From a bacterium (GTDB lineage: Bacteria; Auribacterota; UBA3054): a stretch of DNA of 22,152 nt. This document shows, one piece after another, positions 1 through 6,848 of the stretch. The stretch's first letter is position 1, and each line of letters starts with the position of its first letter. Both the position numbers and the translations under genes were made by a program. The notes under the pieces are model-generated. The model made no database searches and was not told the origin of the DNA. It worked only from the letters and a program-made list of their open reading frames with translations. The stretch covers positions 1-22,152 of the forward strand of contig JAFSWV010000101.1 in the NCBI GenBank assembly GCA_017444325.1. The letters are read 5' to 3'.

Positions 1-2
1 CC

Positions 3-590
3 TCCGCCATTTTCCTCGCGCAGAGATTGAGCAAGAACAGCGGATCGGCCGTCGGAACTTCGCTGGAAGGCACCCGGCCCATCCTTATGGAAGTGCAGGC
101 GCTCTGCGCCAAAGCGCCTTACGGAACTCCGGCCAGGAAAGCCCTGGGCTGCGATCCCAATAGGCTTCTTTTGCTTCTGGCGGTCTTGGAAAAACGCATA
201 GGCATACCGATCAGCGCCCATGACGTTTACGTCAACATCGCGGGCGGTTTGAAGATCGATGAGCCGGGGATGGACCTGGCGCTCTTGGCCGCTGTCGCGT
301 CCTCTTATTTCGACGTCTGCGTGGCGGACGACACCGTTCTGATCGGCGAAGTAGGTCTGGGCGGGGAAGTCCGCGCCGTGAGCCAGATCGAGCGTCGCGT
401 CATGGAGGCCATTCGCCTCGGTTTCAAGCGCTGCGTCATGCCGGCGCACAATTTGAAGAGCTTCAGGGAAAAAGGCAAGTCTGAAGTGGAGTGGAACGGC
501 ATGACTTTGATCGGCTGTGCCGATGCGGCCCAGGCCATAAGAGCCGCGCTCCCGACTTTAATTGACAAGCGGGGCAGCCAAACCGATTAG
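3..590 (+). CDS. radA: RadA/Sms DNA repair protein, C-terminal part (5' end outside window)
   Basis: The reading frame is open from the left edge, so the gene is cut by the window; the TTG at 27 is internal, not a start. The visible 195 residues match the C-terminal Lon-protease-like domain of RadA, the RecA-like ATPase that helps process recombination intermediates and branch migration. Diagnostic stretches are SLEGTRPILMEVQAL near the start, then RLLLLLAVLEKR, DVYVNIAGGLKIDEPGMDLA and GEVGLGGEVRAVSQIERR, in the family's usual order. The N-terminal zinc finger, Walker A ATPase core and KNRFG motif lie upstream of the window. Translation ends at TAG. The next gene has its own promoter, so radA probably closes the preceding transcription unit, although I see no convincing terminator hairpin. 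Its closeness to recN and recG groups three recombination genes. Confidence 0.93.
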   Translation, partial: SAIFLAQRLSKNSGSAVGTSLEGTRPILMEVQALCAKAPYGTPARKALGCDPNRLLLLLAVLEKRIGIPISAHDVYVNIAGGLKIDEPGMDLALLAAVASSYFDVCVADDTVLIGEVGLGGEVRAVSQIERRVMEAIRLGFKRCVMPAHNLKSFREKGKSEVEWNGMTLIGCADAAQAIRAALPTLIDKRGSQTD

Positions 591-615
591 CGACTGCTTA
601 GTCCGAGGCGTAATT

Positions 616-624
616 TGGTATAAT
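616..624 (+). promoter_or_regulatory. Promoter with extended -10 box ahead of the exported-protein/recN operon
   Basis: TGGTATAAT is a perfect TATAAT preceded by TG-N, an extended -10 element. The region 17 bases upstream (596-601) does not resemble TTGACA, which fits the rule that extended -10 promoters can dispense with a good -35. Transcription would begin near 631, giving a leader of about 40 bases. An all-A/T inverted repeat (627-633 paired with 645-651, 11-base loop) would lie at the very 5' end of that leader. The promoter call is inference from sequence only. Confidence 0.6.
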
Positions 625-670
625 GAAATAATATAACTGAAAACTATTATTCCAACACCAAGGACGAAAA

Positions 671-1117
671 ATGAAAAAACTTTTTCTGTTTGCCGGCATC
701 GCCGCTCTGATCTTCTCCAGCGCCTCTTACGCTGAAGAGAACGCTTCCACCAACCAGTGGAGCGCTGAGCATCTTCTCTACGGTCCCTGCGCCATCGTGG
801 CCGCCCCGCTTCTGCCTCCCGTCATGGGCGGCATGACCACCTGGAGCATCTGCGATATAGCCGATTACGACTGGCGTTCACTGCTGTCTTTGCCCTACGC
901 CATTCCCACCAGCTTCCTGTGCGGTTCGGTCATCGGCGCCTGCCTCGCCCCGGTCTATCTTGTGGAAGGTGTTTTCGACACGCTTACGCTCGGTTATTTC
1001 TATCCCGAGCATTCCAACTGGCTGAAGAATTACGCGCAGTACGCCTCCAAGGAGGTGGGCGAGCGGTGGTTCGGCCAGCCCCCCGAGGCCGAGGCGGTAG
1101 AAGAAGAAACGAAATAA
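671..1117 (+). CDS. Small exported protein of unknown function
   Basis: I do not recognise this 148-residue protein. It starts at an ATG preceded by AAGGA at 660-664. Residues 1-21 form a signal peptide (two lysines, hydrophobic core, SYA then EE) with a likely signal peptidase I site after Ala21. The mature part has two strongly hydrophobic stretches (about 39-54 and 79-110), four cysteines (C40, C61, C84, C91) and a conserved-looking GVFDTLTLGYFYPE segment at 100-113. It ends in a charged, glutamate-rich tail. It may be a small periplasmic or inner-membrane-associated protein; paired disulphides are possible. It is the first gene behind the promoter at 616-624 and its stop lies six bases before recN, so the two are probably co-transcribed. 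Codon choice is C-rich at third positions, as in the acd/etf genes, hinting at good expression. Confidence 0.75.
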   Translation: MKKLFLFAGIAALIFSSASYAEENASTNQWSAEHLLYGPCAIVAAPLLPPVMGGMTTWSICDIADYDWRSLLSLPYAIPTSFLCGSVIGACLAPVYLVEGVFDTLTLGYFYPEHSNWLKNYAQYASKEVGERWFGQPPEAEAVEEETK

Positions 1118-1123
1118 AAGGGA

Positions 1124-2797
1124 ATGTTCCTAACGCGTCTGCGCATAAAAGATCTCGCCCTGGTAAAGTCACTCGACGTCGAGTTCCCGAAAGGGATAAT
1201 CGCGGTGACCGGCGAGACCGGAGCCGGCAAATCAACGATCCTTGGCTCTATCCAGCTTCTTTTGGGGGAGAGGGCTGACTCTTCGCTCGTCCGCAGCGGC
1301 TGTGAAAAAGCTTTTGTGGAGGGCGTCTTCGAGTTCGAGCCCAGCGATGCCAAAAGGCTGGAAGCTTACAGATCGCTTGGCTTCGAGTTTGACGGAGAAC
1401 CTCTCATAGTGAGAAGGGAGATCTCCGCCAGCGGGCGCGCCGCGGCTTTCTTCGCCGACCAGATGGTGACCGTAAAGCATCTCGGAGAGCTGATGGCCGA
1501 GACCATAGACATCCATTCCCAGAACGCCCAGCAGTCGTTGACAAAAAGGAATTGGCAGAGGATGTCGCTGGACAATTTCGCGGGCGCCTTGCCTTTGTCA
1601 AAGGAAGTCTCGGACCTTTACGCCGCCTATGAGGGAAAAAGAAAGCTTCTGGCGGAGTTGATCGAGAACGAAAGGGAAACGAGGCGCAGGGAAGATCTCT
1701 GGCGCTTTCAGATAAAGGAAGTCAGCGAGGCCAACCTCAGATCAGGCGAGGAAGAGGAACTTCTCGAAGCGGAAAAGACGCTCTCAAACGCCGAAGAGAT
1801 AAGCGAGATCCTGGCTTCCTTGGAAAGCGGGCTTTCCGGCGAGGAAGGCAGCCCGGCCCAAGGCTTGAGGAAAGTGAACAGGCTCATAAAGCAGCTGAAG
1901 AGCCTTTATTCTCCGGCGGGCGGCTGGGAAGAGAGTATGGAGAACGCGCTCGCCTCTTTGGACGATCTTCTGGGAGAAGTCGAGAGAGCGCAGGACAAAC
2001 TGAAAGTCGATCCGGAAGAATTGGCAAGGGTCCAGGAGCGCATTGCGCTGATAGACCGTCTGAAAAAGAAATACGGTCCGACAATAGAAGCAGTCATCGA
2101 GGAGACGAAAAACCTTGAGGAAAAACTAAGGGAGAGCGGATCCTTCGACGAGAGGATAAGCGAACTGGAAAAAGAGGCCGCGGAAAAATTGGCCGAGCTT
2201 AAGCTTGCCGCCGAAAAATTGACGAAAAAACGCGCGGCTGCGGCCGCCAAATTCGGGAAAGCGGTGGAAAGCGAGATCGCGCCTCTCGGCATGGGCGGCA
2301 TGAAATTCGGAGTGAACCTGGAACAACTTCCCGAGACCGCTTCCTGCGGCGCGGAGAACGTGGAGTTTACGATAGCGAACGTCGGTCAGCCGATGCTGCC
2401 GCTTGGAAAAATAGCCTCAGGCGGCGAACTGTCGCGCCTTACGCTCGCCCTAAAGTGCCTTTCCCTTGGCGGCAACGCGGTGCAGATACTTTTCTTCGAC
2501 GAGATCGACGCCGGGATCAGCGCGACGGTCGCCGGGGCGATAGCGGAAAGGCTCAGCCTCCTTGGCAATGACCACCAGGTCTTCGTGATAACGCATATGC
2601 CGGTCATCGCGGCCGCCGCTGACACGCATTACCTGGTCGAGAAGAAAGTAGCAGGAAACGACACGGTCGTCGCAATAACGCCGGTGGAAGGGGAGAAACG
2701 CAAAGAGGAACTCTCCCGCATGCTGGGCGGGAAAGAACAGGAAGCGCGCGATTACGCGGAAAAACTTTTGAAAACCAAAGGAAGGACAAATAAATGA
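1124..2797 (+). CDS. recN: DNA repair protein RecN
   Basis: RecN is a cytoplasmic SMC-like ATPase that acts in double-strand break repair. The 557 residues match the family's normal length. Walker A is GETGAGKS at 30-37, the ABC signature SGGELSRL begins at residue 432, and Walker B FFDEIDAGIS carries the acidic pair D459/E460. The middle (about 160-380) is rich in Glu, Lys, Ala and Leu, as expected for the coiled-coil arms. The start is fixed: the upstream gene's TAA (1115-1117) is in the same frame and only two codons separate it from this ATG, and MFLTRLRIKDLALV matches the usual N-terminus. The purine run AAAAGGGA abuts the ATG too closely for normal ribosome binding, so translation may depend on coupling with the upstream gene. 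The end overlaps the next gene by ATGA. Confidence 0.97.
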   Translation: MFLTRLRIKDLALVKSLDVEFPKGIIAVTGETGAGKSTILGSIQLLLGERADSSLVRSGCEKAFVEGVFEFEPSDAKRLEAYRSLGFEFDGEPLIVRREISASGRAAAFFADQMVTVKHLGELMAETIDIHSQNAQQSLTKRNWQRMSLDNFAGALPLSKEVSDLYAAYEGKRKLLAELIENERETRRREDLWRFQIKEVSEANLRSGEEEELLEAEKTLSNAEEISEILASLESGLSGEEGSPAQGLRKVNRLIKQLKSLYSPAGGWEESMENALASLDDLLGEVERAQDKLKVDPEELARVQERIALIDRLKKKYGPTIEAVIEETKNLEEKLRESGSFDERISELEKEAAEKLAELKLAAEKLTKKRAAAAAKFGKAVESEIAPLGMGGMKFGVNLEQLPETASCGAENVEFTIANVGQPMLPLGKIASGGELSRLTLALKCLSLGGNAVQILFFDEIDAGISATVAGAIAERLSLLGNDHQVFVITHMPVIAAAADTHYLVEKKVAGNDTVVAITPVEGEKRKEELSRMLGGKEQEARDYAEKLLKTKGRTNK

Positions 2798-3351
2798 AAA
2801 AATCTTTCATCTTTTCAATATTCGTTCTCGGCTTGGCGCTTAGCGCCTGCCAGAGCGGGAAACAAGGAGAGGAACAAGTGAGCAACGACAACATAACGAC
2901 CGCCGTCATCGAGTTTGAGAACGGCGACGTGGTGGAATTCGAATTCTTGAAGGACAAGGCTCCCAATACTTGCGAGAATTTCATTACGCTTGCCAAAAAG
3001 GGTTTCTACGACGGCCTCATCTTCCACAGAGTGATAGAAGGCTTCATGATCCAGGGCGGCTGCCCTCTGGGCAACGGCACGGGCGGCCCGGGGTACACGA
3101 TCAATGCCGAATTCAACGACACCAAACATGTGCCCGGGATCGTCTCCATGGCCAGGTCAAGAGACCCCAACAGCGCCGGAAGCCAGTTCTTTATTTGCGT
3201 TGCTGATTGTCCGCACCTCGACAACAATTACACCGCGTTCGGCCGCGTGACCAAAGGCTATGACGTGGTCGAGAAGATCAGCAAAACGAAAGTCAATCTT
3301 CAGGACCGTCCCCTTGAGCCGGTCGTCATGAAAAAAGTTTACGTCAAGTAA
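2794..3351 (+). CDS. Lipoprotein cyclophilin-type peptidyl-prolyl cis-trans isomerase
   Basis: This 185-residue protein has a lipoprotein signal peptide with lipobox LSAC (16-19, lipidated Cys19), a short linker, then a single cyclophilin domain from about residue 36. It would isomerise proline peptide bonds in the periplasm, tethered to a membrane. Family marks are FHRVIEGFMIQGG with the catalytic Arg79, then VSMARSRDPNSAGSQFFI. The tryptophan that contacts cyclosporin in eukaryotic cyclophilins is His141 here, as is common in bacteria. The mature domain has cysteines at 60, 90, 135 and 139; C90 sits where the family often has Asp (QGGDP). AAAGGAAGGA at 2777-2786 is a good ribosome binding site. 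It overlaps recN by four bases and lies two bases before lpxI, so it belongs to the operon. Confidence 0.93.
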   Translation: MKKSFIFSIFVLGLALSACQSGKQGEEQVSNDNITTAVIEFENGDVVEFEFLKDKAPNTCENFITLAKKGFYDGLIFHRVIEGFMIQGGCPLGNGTGGPGYTINAEFNDTKHVPGIVSMARSRDPNSAGSQFFICVADCPHLDNNYTAFGRVTKGYDVVEKISKTKVNLQDRPLEPVVMKKVYVK

Positions 3352-3353
3352 AA

Positions 3354-4187
3354 ATGTCTTCTCTTGATTCAATGGGTCTCATAGCGGGCGGCGGAGTGCT
3401 GCCGCTGGAATTCCTGCGCGCCAAGGAAAGGAACGGTCTCACTAGGATCGTGACGGTCGGCATCAAGAACTGCAATGTTCTGGATGAGGTCAAAGCGCTT
3501 TCCGACCATTACGAGGAAGTCTCCGTCACGCAGCTGGGCAAGCTCATCAAGATCTTCCACAAGCAGGGAGTTACGAAAGCCGTGATGCTTGGCAACGTGG
3601 CGCCCAAAATGACTATCGCCGACCTGAGGCTCGACTGGCGGCTCATGAAGCTCGCTATGAAGGTGAAGGACAGGAGGGCGGACAGCGTCCTGGGCGCCAT
3701 TTCTGACGAACTGGGAAGCGAAGGCATAACGATAGAGAAGACTACGGACTACCTTCCCCAGATCCTTCTGCCGGAAGGCGTGCTCTGCGGACCTCCTCCC
3801 GATGACAAGCAGTGGCAGGATATCGCCTTGGGCGTAAAGCTGGCGCTTGTGTCCGGCGGACATGACATAGGACAAAGCGTGGTAATAAAAAACCAGGCGG
3901 TGGTCTGCGTGGAAGCCATGGAAGGCACCGACCGCTGCATCAGGAGAGCGGGCGAATACACGAAGGACGCCGTGGTCGTGAAAATGGCCAAGCCAAATCA
4001 GGATCTTCGCTTCGACGTGCCGTGCCTGGGGCCCGGAACCATAGAGTCAATGCAGGCGGCTCATGCCAGGATCGTGGCGGCTGAAGCCGGCAAAACTTTC
4101 CTGCTTGAGCCTCAGAAGACTCTGGAAGCGGCCATGAAATGCGGAATAACTATTCTGGGAGTGAATCGCTCCTTGGGAGAAAAATAA
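3354..4187 (+). CDS. lpxI: UDP-2,3-diacylglucosamine pyrophosphatase LpxI
   Basis: LpxI hydrolyses UDP-2,3-diacylglucosamine to lipid X and UMP in lipid A synthesis, replacing LpxH in many non-gammaproteobacteria. The 277 residues show the family's N-terminal GLIAGGGVLPLEF, the central segment HKQGVTKAVMLGNV, and the C-terminal catalytic region with EAMEGTD (187-193) and KPNQDLRFDVPCLGPGTI (213-230). D221 in that stretch probably corresponds to the catalytic aspartate described for the Caulobacter enzyme. Translation could also start at the ATG at 3372 (MGLIAGGG), which fits many homologues equally well; neither start has a clear ribosome binding site. It is followed three bases later by a Gfo/Idh/MocA dehydrogenase, a pairing I recall from lipid A gene clusters. 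Its presence is the main evidence that the organism makes lipid A. Confidence 0.95.
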   Translation: MSSLDSMGLIAGGGVLPLEFLRAKERNGLTRIVTVGIKNCNVLDEVKALSDHYEEVSVTQLGKLIKIFHKQGVTKAVMLGNVAPKMTIADLRLDWRLMKLAMKVKDRRADSVLGAISDELGSEGITIEKTTDYLPQILLPEGVLCGPPPDDKQWQDIALGVKLALVSGGHDIGQSVVIKNQAVVCVEAMEGTDRCIRRAGEYTKDAVVVKMAKPNQDLRFDVPCLGPGTIESMQAAHARIVAAEAGKTFLLEPQKTLEAAMKCGITILGVNRSLGEK

Positions 4188-4190
4188 AAT

Positions 4191-5147
4191 ATGAAAACAG
4201 CAGTCATAGGCGTGGGGCACCTCGGAAAGATCCACGCCAGGATCGTCAACGAAAATCCCAATGTCGAACTTGCGGCGGTGGTGGACGCCAGGGCTGAATC
4301 CGCCAAAGAGACCGGCGAACTTTACCACGTTCCGTATTTCACGAACGTCGAGGAAGTCATCCCCATGATCGACGCGGCGCACGTGGTGGTTCCGACGCCC
4401 TTGCACTACGAAGTGACGAAAAAGCTTCTTTTGGCCGGCAAGCACGTGCTTTTGGAAAAGCCCATAACGACTACAGTCGCGGAAGCCGACGAGCTTCTGA
4501 AACTGGCTAAGGAAAGGGACCTCATCCTGCAGGTCGGGCATGTTGAAAGGTTCAATCCCGCCATCATTGGCATTCAGAAAATATTGAAAGATCCCATCTT
4601 CATCGAAGTGCACCGCCTTTCGCCCTTCAATATCCGCGGGACGGAAGTGAGCGTGGTCTTCGACCTCATGATCCATGACATCGACATCATTCTGCATCTG
4701 GTGAAATCTGACGTCGTGGACGTCCAGGCGGTGGGCGTTCCGGTTTTGACCAAGACCAGCGACATCGCCAACGCGAGACTGACCTTCGCCAACGGCTGCG
4801 TGGCGAACGTTACGACTTCGAGGATCAGCGCCGACAGGATGAGGAAGATCCGCTTCTTCCAGGACGACGCCTACATATCCCTCGACTATGTCGAACAGAA
4901 AGCCAAATTGAAACATCGCAAAGAATGGCAGATCGTGGAGGAGGAGATCAACTTTTCCGGCGACCAGCCCTTGCAGAGCGAGATTCAGAGCTTCATCGAC
5001 TGCGTGAAACAGGGGAAGTCCCCGCAGGTCACCGGCGAGGACGGACGCAACGCTCTGAAAGTCGCGACGATGGTCGAGGACGCGATCAAGAAACACCTTA
5101 CCGAACTTAAAACTTTGCGCCCGGGAGCGAAACTGCCCGGAGAATAA
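4191..5147 (+). CDS. Gfo/Idh/MocA family dehydrogenase, possible nucleotide-sugar 3-dehydrogenase (GnnA-like)
   Basis: A 318-residue NAD(P)-dependent sugar dehydrogenase. The Rossmann fold starts with AVIGVGHLGKIHA (4-16) and an acidic residue at the end of the second strand (VVDA, 30-33). The family's EKP motif is at 89-91 with catalytic Lys90, and HDID at 162-165 supplies the usual His/Asp catalytic pair. VGHVERFNPA (115-124) is a strongly conserved block. Its place directly behind lpxI suggests work on a lipid A or nucleotide-sugar precursor. Acidithiobacillus GnnA, from the same superfamily, oxidises UDP-GlcNAc at C3 on the way to diamino-sugar lipid A; its aminotransferase partner GnnB is not in this window. 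The family call is firm, the substrate is inference. GGGAGA at 4175-4180 is a plausible ribosome binding site. Its stop abuts the tlyA start. Confidence 0.9.
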   Translation: MKTAVIGVGHLGKIHARIVNENPNVELAAVVDARAESAKETGELYHVPYFTNVEEVIPMIDAAHVVVPTPLHYEVTKKLLLAGKHVLLEKPITTTVAEADELLKLAKERDLILQVGHVERFNPAIIGIQKILKDPIFIEVHRLSPFNIRGTEVSVVFDLMIHDIDIILHLVKSDVVDVQAVGVPVLTKTSDIANARLTFANGCVANVTTSRISADRMRKIRFFQDDAYISLDYVEQKAKLKHRKEWQIVEEEINFSGDQPLQSEIQSFIDCVKQGKSPQVTGEDGRNALKVATMVEDAIKKHLTELKTLRPGAKLPGE

Positions 5148-5929
5148 ATGGCTGAAGGATCCCTTAGACTTGACCAGGCGCTGACCAATCTTGGCTACTT
5201 CGCTTCCCGGGAACAGACGAGGCGTTCTCTTCTGGCCGGCGAAGTGGAGGTCAACGGACTTAGGACGGCGAAGCCGGGGCTTTCCGTTTCTCTCCGCTAC
5301 AACGAGAGCGGAGAGGCCATGCTTTTTTCCAAAGGCAAGGAGCTAAAGATCAATGTCAGGGAAAAGATGCCCTACGTCAGCCGGGGCGGCTACAAACTGG
5401 CGGCCGGGCTCGACTGCGCGAAGATAGATCCGACCGGCATGGTCTGCATGGACATCGGCGCCAGCACGGGCGGCTTCACGGACGTCCTCCTGCAAAGGGG
5501 AGCGAAGCACGTATTCGCCATCGACTGCGGGCACGGGCAATTGCACGACAAGATAAGGAACGACGAAAGAGTGACAGTCATGGAGAAGACCAACGCCCGT
5601 TTTCTTAAGCCGGAAGATCTTTCTCTTGTCCCAGAGCTGGCCGTGGCGGACGTTTCCTTCATCTCGCTGAAACTGATCATTCCCGTCATAAAGGACTGCC
5701 TAAAAAAAGCGGCCTTACCGTGGTGCTTGTCAAGCCGCAGTTTGAGGTCGGGCCTGAGAAACTCAAAAAGGGCGGAGTGGTGAAAGATGAGAATACGCGC
5801 CTTGAGGCGCTCAACGACATAAAAAACTTTTTCCTTGAGCAGGGCTTCGAGATCTTATCGCAATGCGAAAGCCCGATCATAGGTCCTGCAGGCAACCACG
5901 AATTTCTTCTGGCGGCGCGCAAATTATGA
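5148..5929 (+). CDS. tlyA: TlyA-type rRNA 2'-O-methyltransferase, interrupted by a -1 frameshift
   Basis: TlyA-family proteins join an S4 RNA-binding domain (here about 5-65) to an FtsJ-like SAM methyltransferase and methylate ribosomal RNA; some are also called haemolysins. Seen here are SRGGYKL with Lys83, the SAM-binding MDIGASTGGFTD (101-112) and ADVSFISLK with Asp168. After Lys187 the frame runs into unrelated residues and stops at 5783. The family sequence (VVLVKPQFEVGPEKLKKGG and, at the end, GNHEFLLAARK) continues in the -1 frame from 5708 to the TGA at 5927-5929. The junction is A7 at 5702-5708. Adding one A, or slipping back one base, restores a 260-residue protein of normal length including the second catalytic Lys and the Glu. 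Unrepaired, the product is 211 residues without them. The C-terminal part overlaps the NAD kinase start by ATGA, as expected of an intact gene. Confidence 0.88.
5702..5708 (+). other. A7 run at the tlyA frameshift; formal -1 slippery heptamer
   Basis: In the zero frame the bases read CTA AAA AAA GCG, so A AAA AAA fits the X XXY YYZ pattern for -1 slippage. Right behind it GCGGC(C)TT at 5709-5716 can pair with AAGCCGC at 5732-5738: seven pairs, one bulged C, a 15-base loop. The hairpin starts with no spacer, whereas known -1 stimulators lie some 5-9 bases downstream, so this is a poor match to programmed frameshifting. A single-base deletion error in a homopolymer is the simpler reading. Confidence 0.6.
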
Positions 5930-6810
5930 AAAACGATCTTAAAGGAACGACGCCCGGCGTCATCATAAACACTACAAAGCCGCAGGCGGTGAAAGCCCTG
6001 GAGGGCCTGATCTCGGAGATGGAGAAGAGGAAGATGAACTTTCTTCTCGAATCGGCGAGCGCTATGTCTATCGGCAGGGAAGGCACAACCGTTTCCGAAC
6101 TGAATTCCCGCTGCCAGTGGCTCATCGTCATAGGCGGCGACGGCACTATCCTCTCCGCGGTCAGGGAAATGACAGACCTGAACGTTCCTATCCTCGGCAT
6201 CAATCCCGGCGAATCCTTCGGCTTCCTGGCCGAGATCCCCAAAGCGGAGATCGCCCAGACTTTGGATGCTATTCTCGACGGGCGCTGCGAAATTGAGGAG
6301 CGCTCGCTTATCGAAGCCACATATGTCGGCGAAGGCGGCCTGGAGAGAAAGGAGCGCGCGCTTAACGACCTGGCTTTCGTCAGGGGCCTGGACGCCCGCA
6401 TAATCGAGCTCAAGATCTCCGTGAACGGCGAAATTTTGACGACCTACGGCCTGGACGGCCTTATCATGAGCACCGCTACCGGCAGCACGGCCTATTCGCT
6501 CTCCGCTGGCGGCCCGGTCATGTACCCGGGTCTTGAGGCCTTTTTGATGACTCCGGTCTGCCCGCATTCCTTCACCAACCGCCCTATGCTTTTCCCGAGG
6601 GGAACGAAGGTGGAAATAGAGAACGTGACGTTAGGGCGCCCGGTGCACATTTCGGCCGACGGGAGACAGACGCTTACCATTTCCTCGGGAGAAAAAGTCA
6701 CCGTGGCGCTAGGGGAGAGAGTGAAATTTCTGACCTGCAAGAACCATTCCTTCGTGCAGAAACTGAGAGGGAAGATGGGCTGGCAGGGTAGCCTCAGGGA
6801 AAACGAATAA
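5926..6810 (+). CDS. nadK: NAD kinase
   Basis: NAD kinase phosphorylates NAD to NADP in the cytoplasm. The chosen ATG at 5926 overlaps the tlyA stop (ATGA) and gives 294 residues, a normal length; an ATG at 5863 in the same frame lies inside tlyA coding sequence and would add residues foreign to the family. Motifs: GGDGT at 70-74 (catalytic Asp72), GINPGESFGFLAE (91-103), and the diagnostic block starting DGLIMSTATGSTAYSLSAGG at 177-196. The usual NE dipeptide before the third motif is ND here (147-148), a conservative change. There is no good ribosome binding site before 5926, so translation probably depends on ribosomes finishing tlyA. That argues that the full tlyA frame is translated in the real organism. 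Confidence 0.96.
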   Translation: MKNDLKGTTPGVIINTTKPQAVKALEGLISEMEKRKMNFLLESASAMSIGREGTTVSELNSRCQWLIVIGGDGTILSAVREMTDLNVPILGINPGESFGFLAEIPKAEIAQTLDAILDGRCEIEERSLIEATYVGEGGLERKERALNDLAFVRGLDARIIELKISVNGEILTTYGLDGLIMSTATGSTAYSLSAGGPVMYPGLEAFLMTPVCPHSFTNRPMLFPRGTKVEIENVTLGRPVHISADGRQTLTISSGEKVTVALGERVKFLTCKNHSFVQKLRGKMGWQGSLRENE

Positions 6811-6848
6811 ACAACAAAAATAAAAATATCAAGGAGAAGAACAAAGCA

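Noticed and set aside
919..1278. Plus-strand frame of 119 codons overlapping the exported protein and recN
   Set aside because: Arg/Gly-rich out-of-frame reading across the junction of two better supported genes.
4047..5096. Minus-strand open frame of 349 codons opposite the Gfo/Idh/MocA gene
   Set aside because: Shadow of a conserved gene on the other strand, no motifs, no ribosome binding site or promoter of its own.
5863..5925. Earlier ATG in frame with NAD kinase
   Set aside because: It would add 21 residues encoded within tlyA and not typical of the family; the ATGA overlap start at 5926 fits better.
5686..6567. Minus-strand open frame of 293 codons opposite tlyA/nadK
   Set aside because: Opposes conserved motifs of NAD kinase on the + strand and shows no family features.
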